A DNA stretch of 64,000 nt from Hyperoplus lanceolatus (GCA_026929865.2 CM049397.1:30570698-30634697), one strand, 5' to 3'. Numbered from the stretch's first letter, positions 1-13,770 are shown. The notes: generated from the letters alone by a model not told the origin. Program-made: numbers and translations.

Positions 1-959
1 GCAAGAAATACGGTTGGAACTGGGCTAGAACTAGAAACACATTTAGAGAGGTTGCAGATTGCTATTTTATTTTACATTTTCTTGTTAAATCATTTTGGCA
101 CTTGTGATTTCCTTTGGCGCTGGATAAAACATTTTTAGAGGGGGGGCGCCGAAAATGTCTGTATGCAGAAAAAAAAAAACTTCATATCCCTCATACATAT
201 CTCTTACTTTTACACTTTGGTGCAAATTCAGTGAGACCCCTTAGAGATGAAAGGTTCTCCAATATAATGAGTGAGAAAGTGGGCAGCTTATTTGGTTGTA
301 AAAGCAGCCAGCATGAGTAGCATGGTTTGAATCTTGGCAGTGCTGTGCATGTCTCTTCAGGGTGTCTTTTGTGTGAGGCTGTTTTGCTTTTTGCAGCAGT
401 GTGTCTGCCAACAGTAAGGCTGTGAGTATGTGCCTACTGTTTGTTTTGTTTGGTTTCAGCAGCGAAAAGGACTCTTTTTCTTGTTAGTTTTGCATTTTAT
501 TCTCTTCAATCTCGTTGGACCAAAAACATCTCAAATTCAAACAAGGATTTTGAAGCACTCAAGGTTGTTCTAAAACAAAAAGATTGTTTCCAGAGAACCC
601 CTTTATCATACAACGTCAAGGTTTAGTACTTTGTGCACTTTATGCACAGTCTATACAACTGTGATGAAACCTTTCATTGACATAAACACTGCTATTTGAA
701 ATTGGTTAATGTCTCCAGCAGCAAATTAAAGGCTCACAAAATGCTGGTACATATAGTATAAACCCTGCCTTCAATACTCAATTGTCAAACAATGAAATTA
801 ACTAAAAGTTGCTTTTAAAACCTTTGTAGTAGTCACCAAAGATCTGCAACTATACAAATCAATTAATAAAGCACATAAAAAGCAGCATGTGTGATGGGAC
901 CCCTGGAGGTCCTTTAGAATATTGTTTGGGATTATAGATATCATTTTCATTTTATAAAT

Positions 960-1250
960 CAGAAAATACTATGTACAGGTCTTTGAAATGCATTTTCGGC
1001 ATGTCCTTAAGAAGAAAAGGTATCATAAATCAGAAAGTGTAAGACTATAGAAAAAGCTAATGTTGAGATAATGGCCATTAAAGATGGTTGTATGGGAGAA
1101 ATATACAGAAGCAAACAGGCCAGGTTTGGACATAAACACCTAAATGTACATTTCTGGACCTTTTACTATAAAGAAGATATTTATGGAAGCAAATTAGAAA
1201 TAGAAATTGACCAGTGCTTGAAGAAACAGTGTTTTTACCTGCAACGTGCA
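960..1250 (+). repeat. Dispersed repeat, family R8, copy 1
   Basis: The segment with TATGTACAGG, ATCATAAATCAGA and GGAGAAATATACAGAAGC recurs at about 3310-3625, 39600-39790 and, inverted, 31155-31330. The order of motifs is conserved between copies. Ends are eroded and I cannot assign a class. The short open frame here has no recognisable product. Confidence 0.6.
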
Positions 1251-2215
1251 CATTAACATTCTGATCCAGGAAGTGACTATGAAGTTAAATCAAGGGAGGT
1301 TATCTTCAAAAAAGGTAAATTCCACTAACCTCTGCCAACAACACATTACTAAAAAAATTGGGGTCATGAAGGTTCACGCAGCTCATTTATAAAAAAACCA
1401 GGGTTTGGCAAACAAAGGTCACATGGACTCTCAAGTAGCCTGTGTATTAAAAGAGAAGTTTTTGTATAGTTCCAAATGCTGCCGTGTAAGCAACCTTTGG
1501 CAGTGCGATGAATCAAAACAAACAGGGTTCCAGTTTTATGTGAACGTAGCTTAACCTGTTTGCATTTGACAACGTTCTATCAGTTAATCAGTTAAAACAT
1601 AGGTTTATTAAAAGCACTTTTTTTTTACTGTATAACCATTCAACTTTGAATTGGTATTGACCCGCAGTGCTCCTAGACAAAACATTTAAAAAATACACTT
1701 TCAGGTGTATTTTTATTTGGCATTCCCACCTGGTCAAATTCAGTGGGGAAAAAAATCACCCAGAGAGCATATACGTATAATGTGAGAGACTGAACTACCA
1801 TTTGAAGTACAGTAAAGCACACCCCGAATATAAATAAAATGGCTCAAACACCAAATCTGAATCCACAACAACTTCTAATTTCTTCTAATTTCATCATCAC
1901 TGGGTGAAGACACAATTCTAACTGCACTGACAAATACTTGAAAATCTCGAGCCATACTGTACATTTGAAAAGCGCATTGCAGAGCCATTTTTCCTTATTT
2001 CTTTTTATTTTCCCGGGGGGGGTGGGGTTTAGGGCCACAGACAGACACAGGGCCAGCAGTGATTGAGTGGGAGAGGGAGCTAAAATAAATAGGAAGAAAT
2101 GGCTGCCACCACCTCAGCCCCTCTTGGCCCGCGCTGCTACAGTGTTGGGATTGTGGAGTGCATTCCGACTCACAAGCCGCTCCCGTCATGACACAGGCAT
2201 TCTTGTGCAGCGCGC
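1251..2215. other. Intronic stretch, nothing recognised
   Basis: AT-rich unique-looking DNA with short homopolymers. No gene, RNA or repeat family was recognised. Confidence 0.5.
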
Positions 2216-2871
<656 letters not shown>

Positions 2872-3035
2872 GGCCAGACACTGCAGGTGAATAGGGTAAT
2901 TAGTTTTTTTTTATAAATTGAAGATATCACTATGAAACTTTGCCAAAAAAAATTATTGGCTTTTGCAATTTTTCTGCCTGTATTTGTTCGATGTTTTTGT
3001 GATCCTTTAAAATGTAATTTCTATGGTCTTATCTT

Positions 3036-3095
3036 GATGTTTTTATGCCCCTGTAAAGCACATTGAATTGTGCTAATTAAATAAACTTGCCTTGG
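3036..3095 (+). mobile_element. LINE 3' tail fragment
   Basis: GCCCCTGTAAAGCACATTGAATTG followed closely by AATAAACTTGCCTTGG matches the 3' end of a fish CR1/L2-type LINE. A second copy of the tail sits at 22330-22432. Only the tail remains, as expected after 5' truncation. Confidence 0.6.
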
Positions 3096-3299
3096 CTAAA
3101 TCAATAACTACAGTATTAGTATTTCATTTTCAAAATTTCTTTTGAATAAATGTGCATATTTGGATATAATAAGAGAAGTAATTATCAGAAAATTGGAAAC
3201 TTAGATCAAATCATCATTTCATTTTAAAAACATATGAGTTTCCAAACTTTCTACAAACCAGTCTTTGGCTACAGCCTTTTTTTCCCTCGCATATTATTC

Positions 3300-3625
3300 A
3301 TCAAAAATCAATATGTACAGGTTTTAAACATGCATTTTCAGCAAGAATAAAATATCATAAATCAGACAATTCAGATGTGAAGAAAAATCTTGCTGTAATA
3401 CGCATCAGAAAAGTACTGAGAATGATTGTGGGAAGTATGATGTAGGCGCTTTAGAAGTTGAGATATTTGGATCTGAGTGTGTGTTTCTACAGATCATATA
3501 GAGTGAATATAGAAAATAAATGATGTTGTTAAAATTTTCGCTCAAGATGGTTGCATAGGAGAAATATACAGAAGCAAACAGACTAGGGTTGGTTTAGTAA
3601 AATGAAAGCCACATGTACATTTGCA
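3300..3625 (+). repeat. Dispersed repeat, family R8, copy 2
   Basis: It shares with copy 1 the ordered motifs TATGTACAGG, ATCATAAATCAGA and GAGAAATATACAGAAGC, then a TTTAGTAAAATGAAAG stretch that is also present near 39705. Confidence 0.6.
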
Positions 3626-4108
3626 TTTGTTGTTTTGGTTCAAAAGACTAAAACATACATGAGCAAAGCAACCTCCTACGCCGACACAAATCTGTATAGC
3701 GCTAATCATCAACGTTAGTGCATCCGACAGCAACAGCATAAACCATCTTCCTTCATAGAAAAATCAGGTTAATGCAGCAACAACATTGCATTAAAATATG
3801 GGCCATAATCCTTTTATCTGTGACCGCTATGTACTAGCAGATGAAGGATTGGCCTATATATCTGTACCACGTGTATACAATTACATACGGAAATGCACAT
3901 TTAAACTGGGGATGGGTTAGGGGACGGGACGACAGATGGATTTGTTGTTTGTTTATGCGATTTTTTGGTCAGAGGAGCAGTTGGAAATGATGTCACTGAA
4001 GGTACATCATGATTGGTTGAGCTTTGCAGTTGAAATCATAATCCCAAAATATTATTTGTAATGAGTGCTGATCCAGAGGGGGACTTAATATTAAAAAAGG
4101 ACACTTCA

Positions 4109-4700
4109 TTAAAGGGATAGTTCATTTTTTTTTAAGTGGAGTTGTATGAGGTACTTAGGAATAGTTAGTGTGGTCCCATATGGAGATGGCGATCAGTGCC
4201 ATCTCCATATTAAGTCATTTAAAGGAGTTTGGGGGAGACTTCGCTGTAGCAGAAGTCAGCATTGCATGGGTAACACCCATGGAACTATAAAGAAATGGAC
4301 ACCGGATTGAAACACGGTGCCCATTCATTCCTATGAAAGCTGCTCATTGGCACAGGGAAGCCACAAGGAAGCATTAATGCGGAAATTCATGAGGCCCGGA
4401 AGCATGACGTAGCATGGACGTAGCGGCATTATGGACCTATCAAGAAAGAGGGCGGTAAGCGTAGCGGACCGGATGTAGAATCATTCTCGTTATGTAGCAT
4501 TGTAAGCTAAAGGTCTTAGCGAGCACAGTTGCATTGTTTACCGACCATGGTCGTATAAGTCACTAACCCCCCGATGATTCGCTATATGTGATCGCTGTAT
4601 GTGCTCTTTAAACACTCAGTTTTTGTAAAGTAATACAGTGGTTAACAAGTTCTAAACGAAGATTCCTCCAGCCATCTACACCAAACTAGTGGGCTAGCGC
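4109..4700 (+). mobile_element. TTAA-flanked TIR element, family TTAA-6, longer copy
   Basis: It begins TTAA then AGGGATAGTTCA, followed by GTTGTATGAGGTACTTA, the same start as the 98 bp element at 13775-13872. An inner inverted pair built on GGAGATGG/CCATCTCC lies near 4183-4208. The right end was not resolved. The body has features of a common perciform short DNA element. Confidence 0.5.
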
Positions 4701-5250
4701 TGTTTTGATAGCATGTGTTACATCTTTATGTCCATGGTGCTTGAGTTAACTATTGAAATCAACCAAACAAAGGTTCAAATGCTGTGAAAGGTTTTCCTAT
4801 AAGACCAATGTTGTAGCTGTGAACGCAATTGCCTTATCAGAATGAGTAAGAATTAGTTTTATTGTCCTGCCATGAGGCCGGGCCGAAACCGAAACCTTTG
4901 TTTCACTACGACTCTGTTCAGCTGCCCACGGCTGCCCACCCCTCCTCCTCCCGCGAAAACAAACTGAAAGCCGTTAAAAGCCGTTGGGCTAATAAAACGC
5001 TTGAGGTGGCGTTTTGAAATGAGAAAACTTCCATTTTATTAGTAAATGGTCTAAAGATAAGTATGAGCCTATGATTGATATCCAGAAAAATTGTGCGCAG
5101 ACACAATCTTGTTCACCGCTTATATTGTGTGGACGGGGAAATCTGCCTCCAGGCCGGATGAAAATAAACAACCCCATTCATAGCATGCAATACAGTGGCT
5201 TGGCCACATGTCCATGCTGGGTGCTCGGAGAAGGCAGAGTCCTGGGGGCC
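4701..5250. other. Intronic stretch, nothing recognised
   Basis: No gene or clear repeat family was seen. Short open frames on both strands lack any recognisable domain. Confidence 0.45.
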
Positions 5251-5251
5251 T

Positions 5252-5345
5252 GGTAACACCTTACAATAAGGGACGGGTACATTAATAAACTGTTAATTAA
5301 TGCTTATTTATTGCTATTAACAGTATGTTAATGGTTTTACCTAAG
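5252..5345 (+). mobile_element. hAT-type short element, left-end fragment
   Basis: GGTAACACCTTACAATAAGG is the terminal sequence of the complete element at 44785-45077, and the TTAATTAATGCTTA-rich body follows. The right end is missing. Confidence 0.6.
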
Positions 5346-5559
5346 CATGTATTAAAGGTTAATTTCAGATTTCTACTTCCGCTTGAGTAGAAATCAGAAG
5401 AAGGCGAGTGCAGGTTTAAGGCAAGAGGGGATGTTGGCCTCCCAAGCTCATAAACACTGATTAAGGTATATCTCACTGTCATGACCTTTAGCAAGACAAA
5501 TGGCTCCTTCAGAAAGAGTGGAGATGTTCCCTGCTGCGTTCCAAATCACATACTCTTTC

Positions 5560-5621
5560 TTTTACTTCACTACTAGGGGTGGGAATCTCTTGGCACCTCA
5601 CGATTCGACAATCAACAGATT
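5560..5621 (+). repeat. Outer repeat interrupted by a hAT element (left part)
   Basis: GGGGTGGGAATCTCTTGGCA and the following CACGATTCGA look like a dispersed fish repeat. It continues after the element at 5970 onward. Just before it, TGCGTTCCAAATCACATACT (about 5537-5556) recurs near 40690, so another repeat end is also present here. Confidence 0.45.
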
Positions 5622-5969
5622 TAGAGCTGCAACGATTGTTAAAATAATCGACAACTATTTTGATAACCGATTAATCGTTTCAAGTAATTTTTTAATAAAA
5701 CATTTCCAAATTATCTGATTACAGCTTCTCAAATGTGAATATTTTCTGGTTTCTTTAATCCTATTAGGACAGTTAACTGAAATATCTGTGTGTTTTGGAC
5801 ATAACAATACATTTGAGGACGTCAACATGGGCTTTGGAAAATTGTTAAACATTTTTCACCATTTTCTGAAATTTTACGGACCAAAACACTAATTGATTAA
5901 TAATCGATTAATCGAGAAAATAATCGACAGATTAATCGATTATCTAAATAATAGTTAGTTGCAGCCCTA
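5622..5969. mobile_element. Complete short hAT-type element with 8 bp target duplication
   Basis: The 348 bp element has TIRs TAGAGCTGCAAC and GTTGCAGCCCTA and is flanked by a perfect 8 bp direct repeat, AACAGATT (5614-5621 and 5970-5977). The 8 bp duplication is diagnostic of the hAT superfamily. Inner ends carry repeated AATCGATTAATCG motifs. There is no transposase, so it is non-autonomous. It sits inside an older repeat. Confidence 0.9.
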
Positions 5970-6221
5970 AACAGATTAATTACCTTCTCTGATATTGTAT
6001 TAGATTGAAGTCAGAAATATGAACAGTGTAGCTTGCATTTCAACACAATGTGTAAAACTAAACCCATTCAGTTTAATTTTCTTTCTACTCTTGTAAATCA
6101 TGTTTCTACAGGATTTCTATTTTATTATTTTCTGTCATTTCAACACAAAAAGCATGGCTTGGAATTCAGCTCTCATGCAAAAATGTAAACAGAAACAAAG
6201 CCGGTGCAGCGGCCTATTTCA

Positions 6222-7500
6222 GGGGCCTATTTCAGGTAGCTGGTTTTACATACTCTGGGTTTAACCCTGCGCTCTGAGTTGGTAAACTCAGAGCGCAGGG
6301 TTGATAAGCAACTCTGGGTTTTCGGTTTCAGAACAGTGGATCAGCGTTGGGTTTATCAACTCTGAGCGTGTTCACTCTGGGTGGAGCGTGTGCATAAAAG
6401 CCATCGTCAATGGATCGCTGATAACATGATTCACCATGGAAACAGAAGAAACAAATGATTGATCCTCCCACTTCTCCACTTCTCAAAAAAGAAAAAAAGA
6501 AATCTCCGCTCCTCCCACTAGAGCTAGAAATATTAACGAATGAGTTTATGGTAGCCTATGGAGAATAATTAACGGGATATTGTCTCATAACTCTGATCTA
6601 ATCTCCTCGGCAATTCAGAAAAAAAACAGAGCAAACATTTTTTGTCAAGATAATCATTTCGCTTCCGTATGAGAAGCCATAGTCTATTTTAAAAAGTTAC
6701 GCATATCAGCTGTAAAGTAATAAAGCTGGCGCAGCACAGCATTGCTGACAGTGCCTAAAGCCTACTGTGCAGTAAACAGAACAGACTGTCGCTTCTTTTA
6801 AATGGGGAGTGAAATACATGAACGTCAAGACACATTAGGTGACAGTTTCCATTGAAGAGCCTGATTGATTTATTACCAGATCCATTTTCCTCAAGTGATC
6901 ACAGTTTAAATTATTATATCATTTTTATATTCATATTAGGCTATTTAACGAGGCTTGTCTGTGACTTTAGGATCGCACAAGTGAACTACAACGATCGCGT
7001 GCAGCCGCAGCGTTACATGAATCCACCTGACAAAAATCTGTTCAGTGGCACAGACGTTAAAAAGCATACAATACAAATAGGTTTATTAATCTGATTGTAG
7101 AGCATGTCACGATGTGTAAGGTGGCCGCCTATATGAACGGACCGAGGGCTGAGAACAAGGCTACTGATCAGATAAATGATTGGTCAAACGTAAAATCATC
7201 AGGAAATGATAAAAACATCCCGATGGAGATTTCTATAGAGTGATTTTGCTTCAAACTGTACAGGGACGCGTGTGACAGTGACACTCTTTCTTCAGTCGGA
7301 GCTGCAGCGTAAAGTGAAAACAAACTCAGGGTAGGTCTAACCACCTATCCAGCAGGTTAGACCCACGGCGTATGTTGCCGCAGTAACTGACTCTCGGTTG
7401 CACTGAACCTGCTACCTGAAACGGAAAACCCAGAGTTTCCACCAACTCAGAGCGAACAAACTCTGGGTTGCCTCAAAACCAGCTACCTGAAACAGGCCCC
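6222..7500 (+). mobile_element. TIR DNA element, tandem copy 1
   Basis: It starts GGGGCCTATTTCAGGTAGC and ends GCTACCTGAAACAGGCCCC, its inverted complement. Just inside the left end is a perfect 18 bp hairpin stem (6263-6280 with 6285-6302). There is no transposase-like frame, so this is a non-autonomous element of about 1.28 kb. Superfamily is uncertain; GGGGCC ends resemble the element at 47723. A second copy follows directly. Confidence 0.85.
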
Positions 7501-8819
7501 TGGTAGCTGGTTTTACATACTCTGGGTTTAATCCTGCGCTCTGAGTTGGTCAACTCAGAGCGCAGGGTTGACGAGAAACTCTGGGTTTTCGGTTTCAGAA
7601 CAGTGGATCAGCGTTGGGTTAATCAACTCTGAGCGTGTTCACTCTGGGTGGAGCGTGTGCATAAAAGCCATCGTCAATGGATCGCTGAAAACATGATTCA
7701 CCATGGAAACAGAAGAAACAAATGCTTGATCCTCCCACTTCTCCACTTCTCAAAAAAGAAAAAAAAAAACTTCTCCGCTCCTCCCACTAGAGTAAGAAAT
7801 ATTAACTTATGAGCTTATGGAGAAGAATGAACGGGGATAGTCTCATAACTCTAATCTAATCATTTCGGCAATTCAGAAAAAAACGGTGCAAACGTTTTTT
7901 GTCAAGAGCATCATTGCTTCCGTATGAGAAGCAAGTCTATTTTAAGAATTAAGTTACGCATATCAGCAGCAACAAAATTATCAAGCTGCCGCTGCACAGC
8001 ACTGCTGACAGTGTTTTATATTCGCTGTAGCCTATTATGTAGGCAAGCTATAATAGGCCTACTGTGCAGTAAACAGACTGTCGCTTCTTTTAAATGGGGA
8101 GTGAAAGATATTAACGTTTGACACATAAGGTGACAGTTTCCATTGTAGATCCTGATTGTTTTATTACCAGATCCCTTGTCCTCTAGTGATCACAGTTTAA
8201 ATTATTATATTATTTCTATATTCATATTGGGCTATTTAACGAGGCTTGTCTGTGACTTTGGGATGACACAAGTGAACAATAACGATTGCGTGCAGCCGCA
8301 GCATTACATTTCAACCTGACATAAATAGCCTATGTTCAGTGGCACAGATGTTAAAAAACTACTGATAATGATAAAAATAAATAACGAGATACATACAATA
8401 CAATAGGTTTATTAATCTGAATGTAAAGCATGTTCACGATGTGTAAGGTGGCCGCATATGAACGAACGAGGGCTGAGAACAAGGCTACTGATCAAATGAT
8501 CGATCAAACGTAAAATCATCAGGAAATGATAAAAACATCCCGATGGAGATTTCTATGGAGTGATTTTGCTTTAAACTGTACAGGGTTGCGTTGTGACAGT
8601 GACTCTTTCTTCAGTCGGAGCTGCAGCGTAAAGTGAAAACAAACTCAGGGTAGGTCTAACCACCTATCCAGCAGGTTAGACCCACGGCGTATGTTGCCGC
8701 AGTAACTGACTCTCGGTTGCGCTGAACCTGCTTCTTGAAACGGAAAACCGAGAGTTTCCACTAACTCAGAGCGAACAAACTCTGGGTTGCCTCAAAACCA
8801 GCTACCTGAAATAGGCCCC
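7501..8819 (+). mobile_element. TIR DNA element, tandem copy 2
   Basis: It repeats copy 1 from GGTAGCTGGTTTTAC through to GAAATAGGCCCC, including the subterminal hairpin and the AAAAGCCATCGTCAATGGAT segment. Its first 13-14 bp (GGGGCCTATTTCA) are absent at the junction, so the copies share one internal terminus. Small indels distinguish the two. Confidence 0.85.
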
Positions 8820-9048
8820 AGGTCATATGGGTTTGCTGCTCCCAGCCCTTTTGTCGCCACTTTTAACAACAACAAAAAAAAACTTATAGAAATCCCAAAC
8901 AGACTTGAAGTGTGACCAATACCGCTGATTTATGAGGACAAAAATTCCCCAAAAAATGATAGATGTGCGCCAGACAGCGACAATAAACATTGTGCAATCC
9001 ACACAGCTTCAGTTTTTTAACACTGGCCTGTACCACTATTACGTGTGT

Positions 9049-9165
9049 TATACCAGCCACCACTAGTGTTACTACTAACACCCTCCTGTCCGGGGCTGGG
9101 GTTCGAACCAGCGACTTCATGGTTACTGGTCGGCCACCTTTCCTCCACATTCCTTAGACCATGCA
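9049..9165 (-). mobile_element. tRNA-derived SINE fragment
   Basis: On the minus strand a B-box-like GTCGCTGGTTCGAAC follows a GGAGGAAAGGTGGCC head, then GGACAGGAGGGTGTTAGTAG. The same family is more complete at 18848-19090, and another piece lies at 41575-41650. Confidence 0.65.
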
Positions 9166-10866
9166 AAGCACTGTGTCAAACTTTTTTCTACAATAATGTG
9201 TTGCTATGCTGTCGCTCCACAATTTCGTTCCATTGTGTACAGATCGGTAAACAAAAGGCATTAAATCAGGTGCACAAATACCACTTTAATTTCCAATTGA
9301 AAACCAAATTGCCATGATGATTTCTAGCTTTATCCTTTTGGCAATGCACTGTTTTCCCAGCACCCAGTACAGGTGTTCTGAAGCTGCAGTTGATTTGAGT
9401 GCTTCTGGCAACCAAAATTGTTGTCGTGTAAGGGAGATTTTTAGACTCCCTTTAAATAAAACCTGAGGAGAATTACAATGGATTTTTACGAGTGAGCCAA
9501 TATTGTTTTTAGCCTCCTTTCTTCCCAAGTCTCAATAGAGTTAAAAATGTGCCTTTACATCAGCAAGAACAGCAGCCTAATTACCAGCAGCGCACCGCAA
9601 AACAGCGGAAAAGATGCTGGCCCAGGCATTTTCACATGGTGTAGTGCAGCTTTTTGGGGGCGTTTGTGTCTATGTGCATATACTCCGTGGCCCACCCCCC
9701 AAGCTTCTGAAACACTATTAAACAAGCTCGTGGGGTGCTGCAGGCATTACATTGAAGCCAACACTCCTTGTTCCCACTGGGGCCGATATTAAAGCAGTTC
9801 TAGTGATTTTTTAAGTCTTGGCTGCTTCCCCCCCAAAAAAAAACAAGTTTTCAGAGAAGAAATTGGGAGGCTGTTTAGGATGCAAATGTTCCTTGAATAA
9901 GCTTGTATAAGAGATGCTTTTTACCCACATTAACCGCTGCAATTTCTCCCATTATATAGACTACTTTATGTAAATCGGAAATCTGAAAATGTTTAATTGA
10001 TTTGCGTAAGGCAGTTCAGACACACAATATATGAAGCAACCATTAGCAGAATTGATAGCGCTCAAATATCTCCTCAAATAACAAGAAAAGTATGATTTTA
10101 ACTTGCTGTATGACATACTTTACAAAAATTCCTTTTGAGTCCAATGGTTGTATGTGAATAAAAAGTTTAAAATAAAACATTTTCAAAGGAGGATTGTTTA
10201 GGGTCATGTTCACCGCTTTAATCCTTTTTTTATACTAACAATAGCTCAAATGTCCACATGGTAATGTGAAAGATGTCGCCAATATTGAAAAACCCACAGA
10301 AAGCCATCACCCGACTCTTCCCTTAACTGATCCTCAATGGAGCACTTTCAGCATATTTCAGCTCATTGTTCTTTGTTAACAGATCACAACTTCACTTTTA
10401 AGTTAGCTGAGAACTGAGTTGAACAGAGAATGACTTCCATTTGTCAAGTGGTCAAGAGGCATGGCTCCAAAGGAATGCTAATGTTTCCCCACGGACGCAG
10501 GCCGTAAATAAACAACTGTTTGCTTTGACCAAAGAAAACACCACAAACTGGATTTAATATACTGACCTCCTCCCGTGTTTAAAGCTAGCCATATTAACCA
10601 GCCTCTGCTAGTTAGCTTTGATACAGAGCCTATATAAATATGCAGCACAAAAAAAACGTTTTTGAATTTTTAAATTTTAAGAAAATTTGATTCATATTTG
10701 AACAATCCAACATCACTCATGTTGGATTCATGGATGTCACATTGTGAATGATTGTACTCACTATAAAGTGTATTGGCTATACAGCTTAGGTAGTGATTGC
10801 ACCAGGTATGATGCACATATCTCAAACACAGTTGTCTGCATGTCGCATATACCAAACTACAAACAT
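9166..10866. other. Intronic stretch, nothing recognised
   Basis: About 1.7 kb of unique-looking AT-rich DNA. Several 60-90 residue open frames lack recognisable domains and show no splice-site support. Confidence 0.45.
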
Positions 10867-10867
10867 A

Positions 10868-10906
10868 CTACAGACGCCCTACCAACTGAGCTAAGGGTGC
10901 CCCCTA
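10868..10906 (-). mobile_element. SINE head fragment
   Basis: Reversed, it reads GGGGGCACCCTTAGCTCAGT then TGGTAGGGCG, an A-box-containing tRNA-like head as in the SINE at 45192. Only about 39 bp remain. Confidence 0.55.
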
Positions 10907-11214
10907 TTTGATGTTTTAAACTTTCAATGTTTCATTCATCAGACATTTATGTAAATATAAAGAGGGAGCCAGACCAGTGGGAGCATCCAGAGTATTATTT
11001 TGAAATCCATCATTGGTATGTGAACACACACTGTCACTGAACGCTGGCAATCATTTATTGATCAGATTCCAATAGCTGTGTTCTCTCACTGTATAAACAT
11101 ATGCTCCTAAGTGCACTTTTTAATTTGGTTAATGTTCCTCACGTTAAAAGAAAAAAGGTTTGTACAGCTGTTTATGTTTAGGCAACATACAACCCTTGGT
11201 CAGAACTGATTATT

Positions 11215-11392
11215 GTGGAAAGACTTGAGGCAGTGTTGGATGATGCCATCTTTAGTAACTATAGCTTCTTGTCCTTGAAGGCCACCGTAGCTTCTGTTAT
11301 TATTCAAAATTATTGGGTTGCCTAGGGAGCGTTGCATCTAAAACTTTCACTACTAGATGATGTTAACTATTCAGATATTACACACTGCACCT
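11215..11392 (+). mobile_element. TTAA-flanked element, family TTAA-3, partial
   Basis: It contains CTTCTTGTCCTTGAAGGCCAC and CAGATATTACACACTGCACC before a TTAA at 11393. A complete copy lies at 59187-59381 and an inverted partial copy at 22922-23023. Confidence 0.7.
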
Positions 11393-11702
11393 TTAAAGAC
11401 TTTTCAGACTTTACTTGAGGATTGCAATGACACACTTGAGACTCCACTTTGATTTGCCTCCAAAGTAGATCCACACAAAAGAAAACGAGCAAGGTTGAGA
11501 AAAATTGAGAAGATGTAGATTAAAAGGCCTGTGATTAGCGGGGGCGGTAATTGTTTTAAAACACCAGCTGGCTGCCAAGTTTTAACAATTTAAACTTTTT
11601 ATTTCCCGTCGAATTGCCCTTAGGTTTTGTTTTGCTTTTTTCGTGAACTTTTCTCTTTCGTCTTCAAGAGGCACCTTATGGTCGCCTGTGAAACTGATTG
11701 AG

Positions 11703-11850
<148 letters not shown>

Positions 11851-12064
11851 AACACTTGAGCCGCTTTCTTGTTATTTTTGGAGGAAACGCTCAAAACCTA
11901 GCTCTGATATTTGGCATCAGAATTTAAACGTGCCTCTCGTCTACTGCAGAGTACAACCATCCTAATTTGTTGTTTTTCCACAGTTTAAGGTCCATGTACA
12001 GGTCACACAAATCACTGTCTAAATCGTGTTTTTTCTATGCAAAGGTAGGGCTGTGGTCTCTCAG

Positions 12065-12715
12065 TCAGAAATTTAGATGCTCATTCGTGCCTTCAATTCC
12101 TCCCTTTGAACTATTGTAATTCACTATTCTCTTCACTTCACTCACCGCCTGCAATCCAAACAGAATTCTGCTTCTAAGCTATGAACTAAATCAAACAGAC
12201 GAGCCTATCACCCCTATACTCTGCTCCTTTCACTGGCTCCCCTGTAACCTACATGATCCAATTCAAAATGCTCACCATAACCTATAGGGCATTACATGGT
12301 CAGGCCCCTGCTTATCATGCCAACATAATTCACATACACACCCATTCCCAGTCTCTCAGGTCTATTAACCAAAATCAGCTAGTCATGCCACGCAACCGCC
12401 TAAAGACATGTGGGGATAGAGCCTTTGCCGCTTACGCACCCAGACTCTGGAATGCTCTACTAACCAGCATTAGGTTTGCTGCTGTCAGTGTGAACTGTTT
12501 TAAGGGTCAATTGAAGACTCGCTTGTTTAAGTTAGCATTTGGGTAACTTCTGTCTTTTATATGTAGCTAATTGTATCTGTTGTGTTTTTTTTTGTATCAT
12601 TTTATTCTTAGACATATGTTTTACTATGCTTTTATTTTTCTATGCACATTGTAAAGCACTTTATGACCTTACTGTGAAAAGCGCTATATATAAATTAATT
12701 TTAATTACCTTACTT
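12065..12715 (+). mobile_element. 5'-truncated L2-type LINE, reverse transcriptase C-terminal region
   Basis: The open frame 12253-12546 encodes MIQFKMLTITYRALHGQAPAY, then DRAFAAYAPRLWNALL and a final FKGQLKTRLFKLAFG. This is the conserved end of L2-like LINE ORF2 proteins. Upstream, another frame has LINE-like codons but contains stops. The 3' UTR ends TTGTAAAGCACTTTATGACC, then GAAAAGCGCTATATATAAAT, the usual L2-type tail. The element is truncated at the 5' side and inactive. Confidence 0.88.
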
Positions 12716-12967
12716 GCTTACGAAATTACAAACCAAGATAAAACGTTGTTAAATGGTGAACCGTTTACAAGCACAACATCTTTTTTAATCTTCTCATCTC
12801 AGCTTTCAGTAAAAAATCAAAGAAGTTGAACTACTCCTTTAACTTAAAACCTGCTTAACGTTCAAACCCATAAATAGTCCGTATGTGTTGCTTATCTGTT
12901 GTTGTGCTATATAGTTGTTGAGTGGCAGAATATAAGGCTTGTGTGTGGGGTGTGTTTGTGTGTAGAG

Positions 12968-12969
12968 CA

Positions 12970-13046
<77 letters not shown>

Positions 13047-13068
13047 GGAAAGAGAGGGAGAGAGAGTT
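12968..13068. repeat. GA microsatellite
   Basis: (GA)n of about 95 bp with a few interruptions near the right end. Leu-Ser open frames across it are artefacts. Confidence 0.97.
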
Positions 13069-13249
13069 TTTTGAAGCAGACAACGCTCTGCCTTGTTGGG
13101 GTCGGTGAGTTACAACATGCAGCAAAACTTAGGCTTCATTCATGGGTTAGGGTGCGAACTGCCCTTTTTGGAAGAAATGCACACTGTATTTCCTTTCAGG
13201 GAGGGGAGTTCAACTTATTTCATGGACCTGCATCCGTTTTCTCTTTTTA

Positions 13250-13355
13250 TTTCTCTCTCTCTCTCTCTCTCTCTCAAAGAACAAACAACCCCAATGTCAT
13301 CGACGTAAAAGGTCAAGTGACAAACTGTTTCCACTTTCACTCGCTATAGCTCCAC

Positions 13356-13387
<32 letters not shown>

Positions 13388-13390
13388 GCC
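13250..13390. repeat. CT and CA microsatellites
   Basis: (CT)n lies at about 13252-13275 and (CA)n at about 13355-13388. Confidence 0.95.
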
Positions 13391-13770
13391 CAACACAACT
13401 GATAAAATAAAGAAATCTAGGGAAACCGGAATCTCTTTGGGAAATTACTTGGGGGAAAGTTGGATGTGAGCTAGCTAGTGAAAGGAGCCTATTTTGTACC
13501 CTTTAAAAAAAATTGAGAATGTTTTTTAGAGCGTGTTTGTTTTCATTTCAACTTGCACAGAATACAATGAAAACCTTCTGACTGAACTACTATCACATTT
13601 GGCATGTCATGGACTAGCCTACTACTAGCTTGAAAAAGGTTTTATTTTCAGCTCCTTCTCCTGTCTGACTAATGAGCAGACATGGCAGCCAGACAGACAA
13701 CAACAATGACCTATCTTGTCAATCCAAAGTTTGGTAGTGAAATATACACAGTGGTGCCTCTTGATACAAC

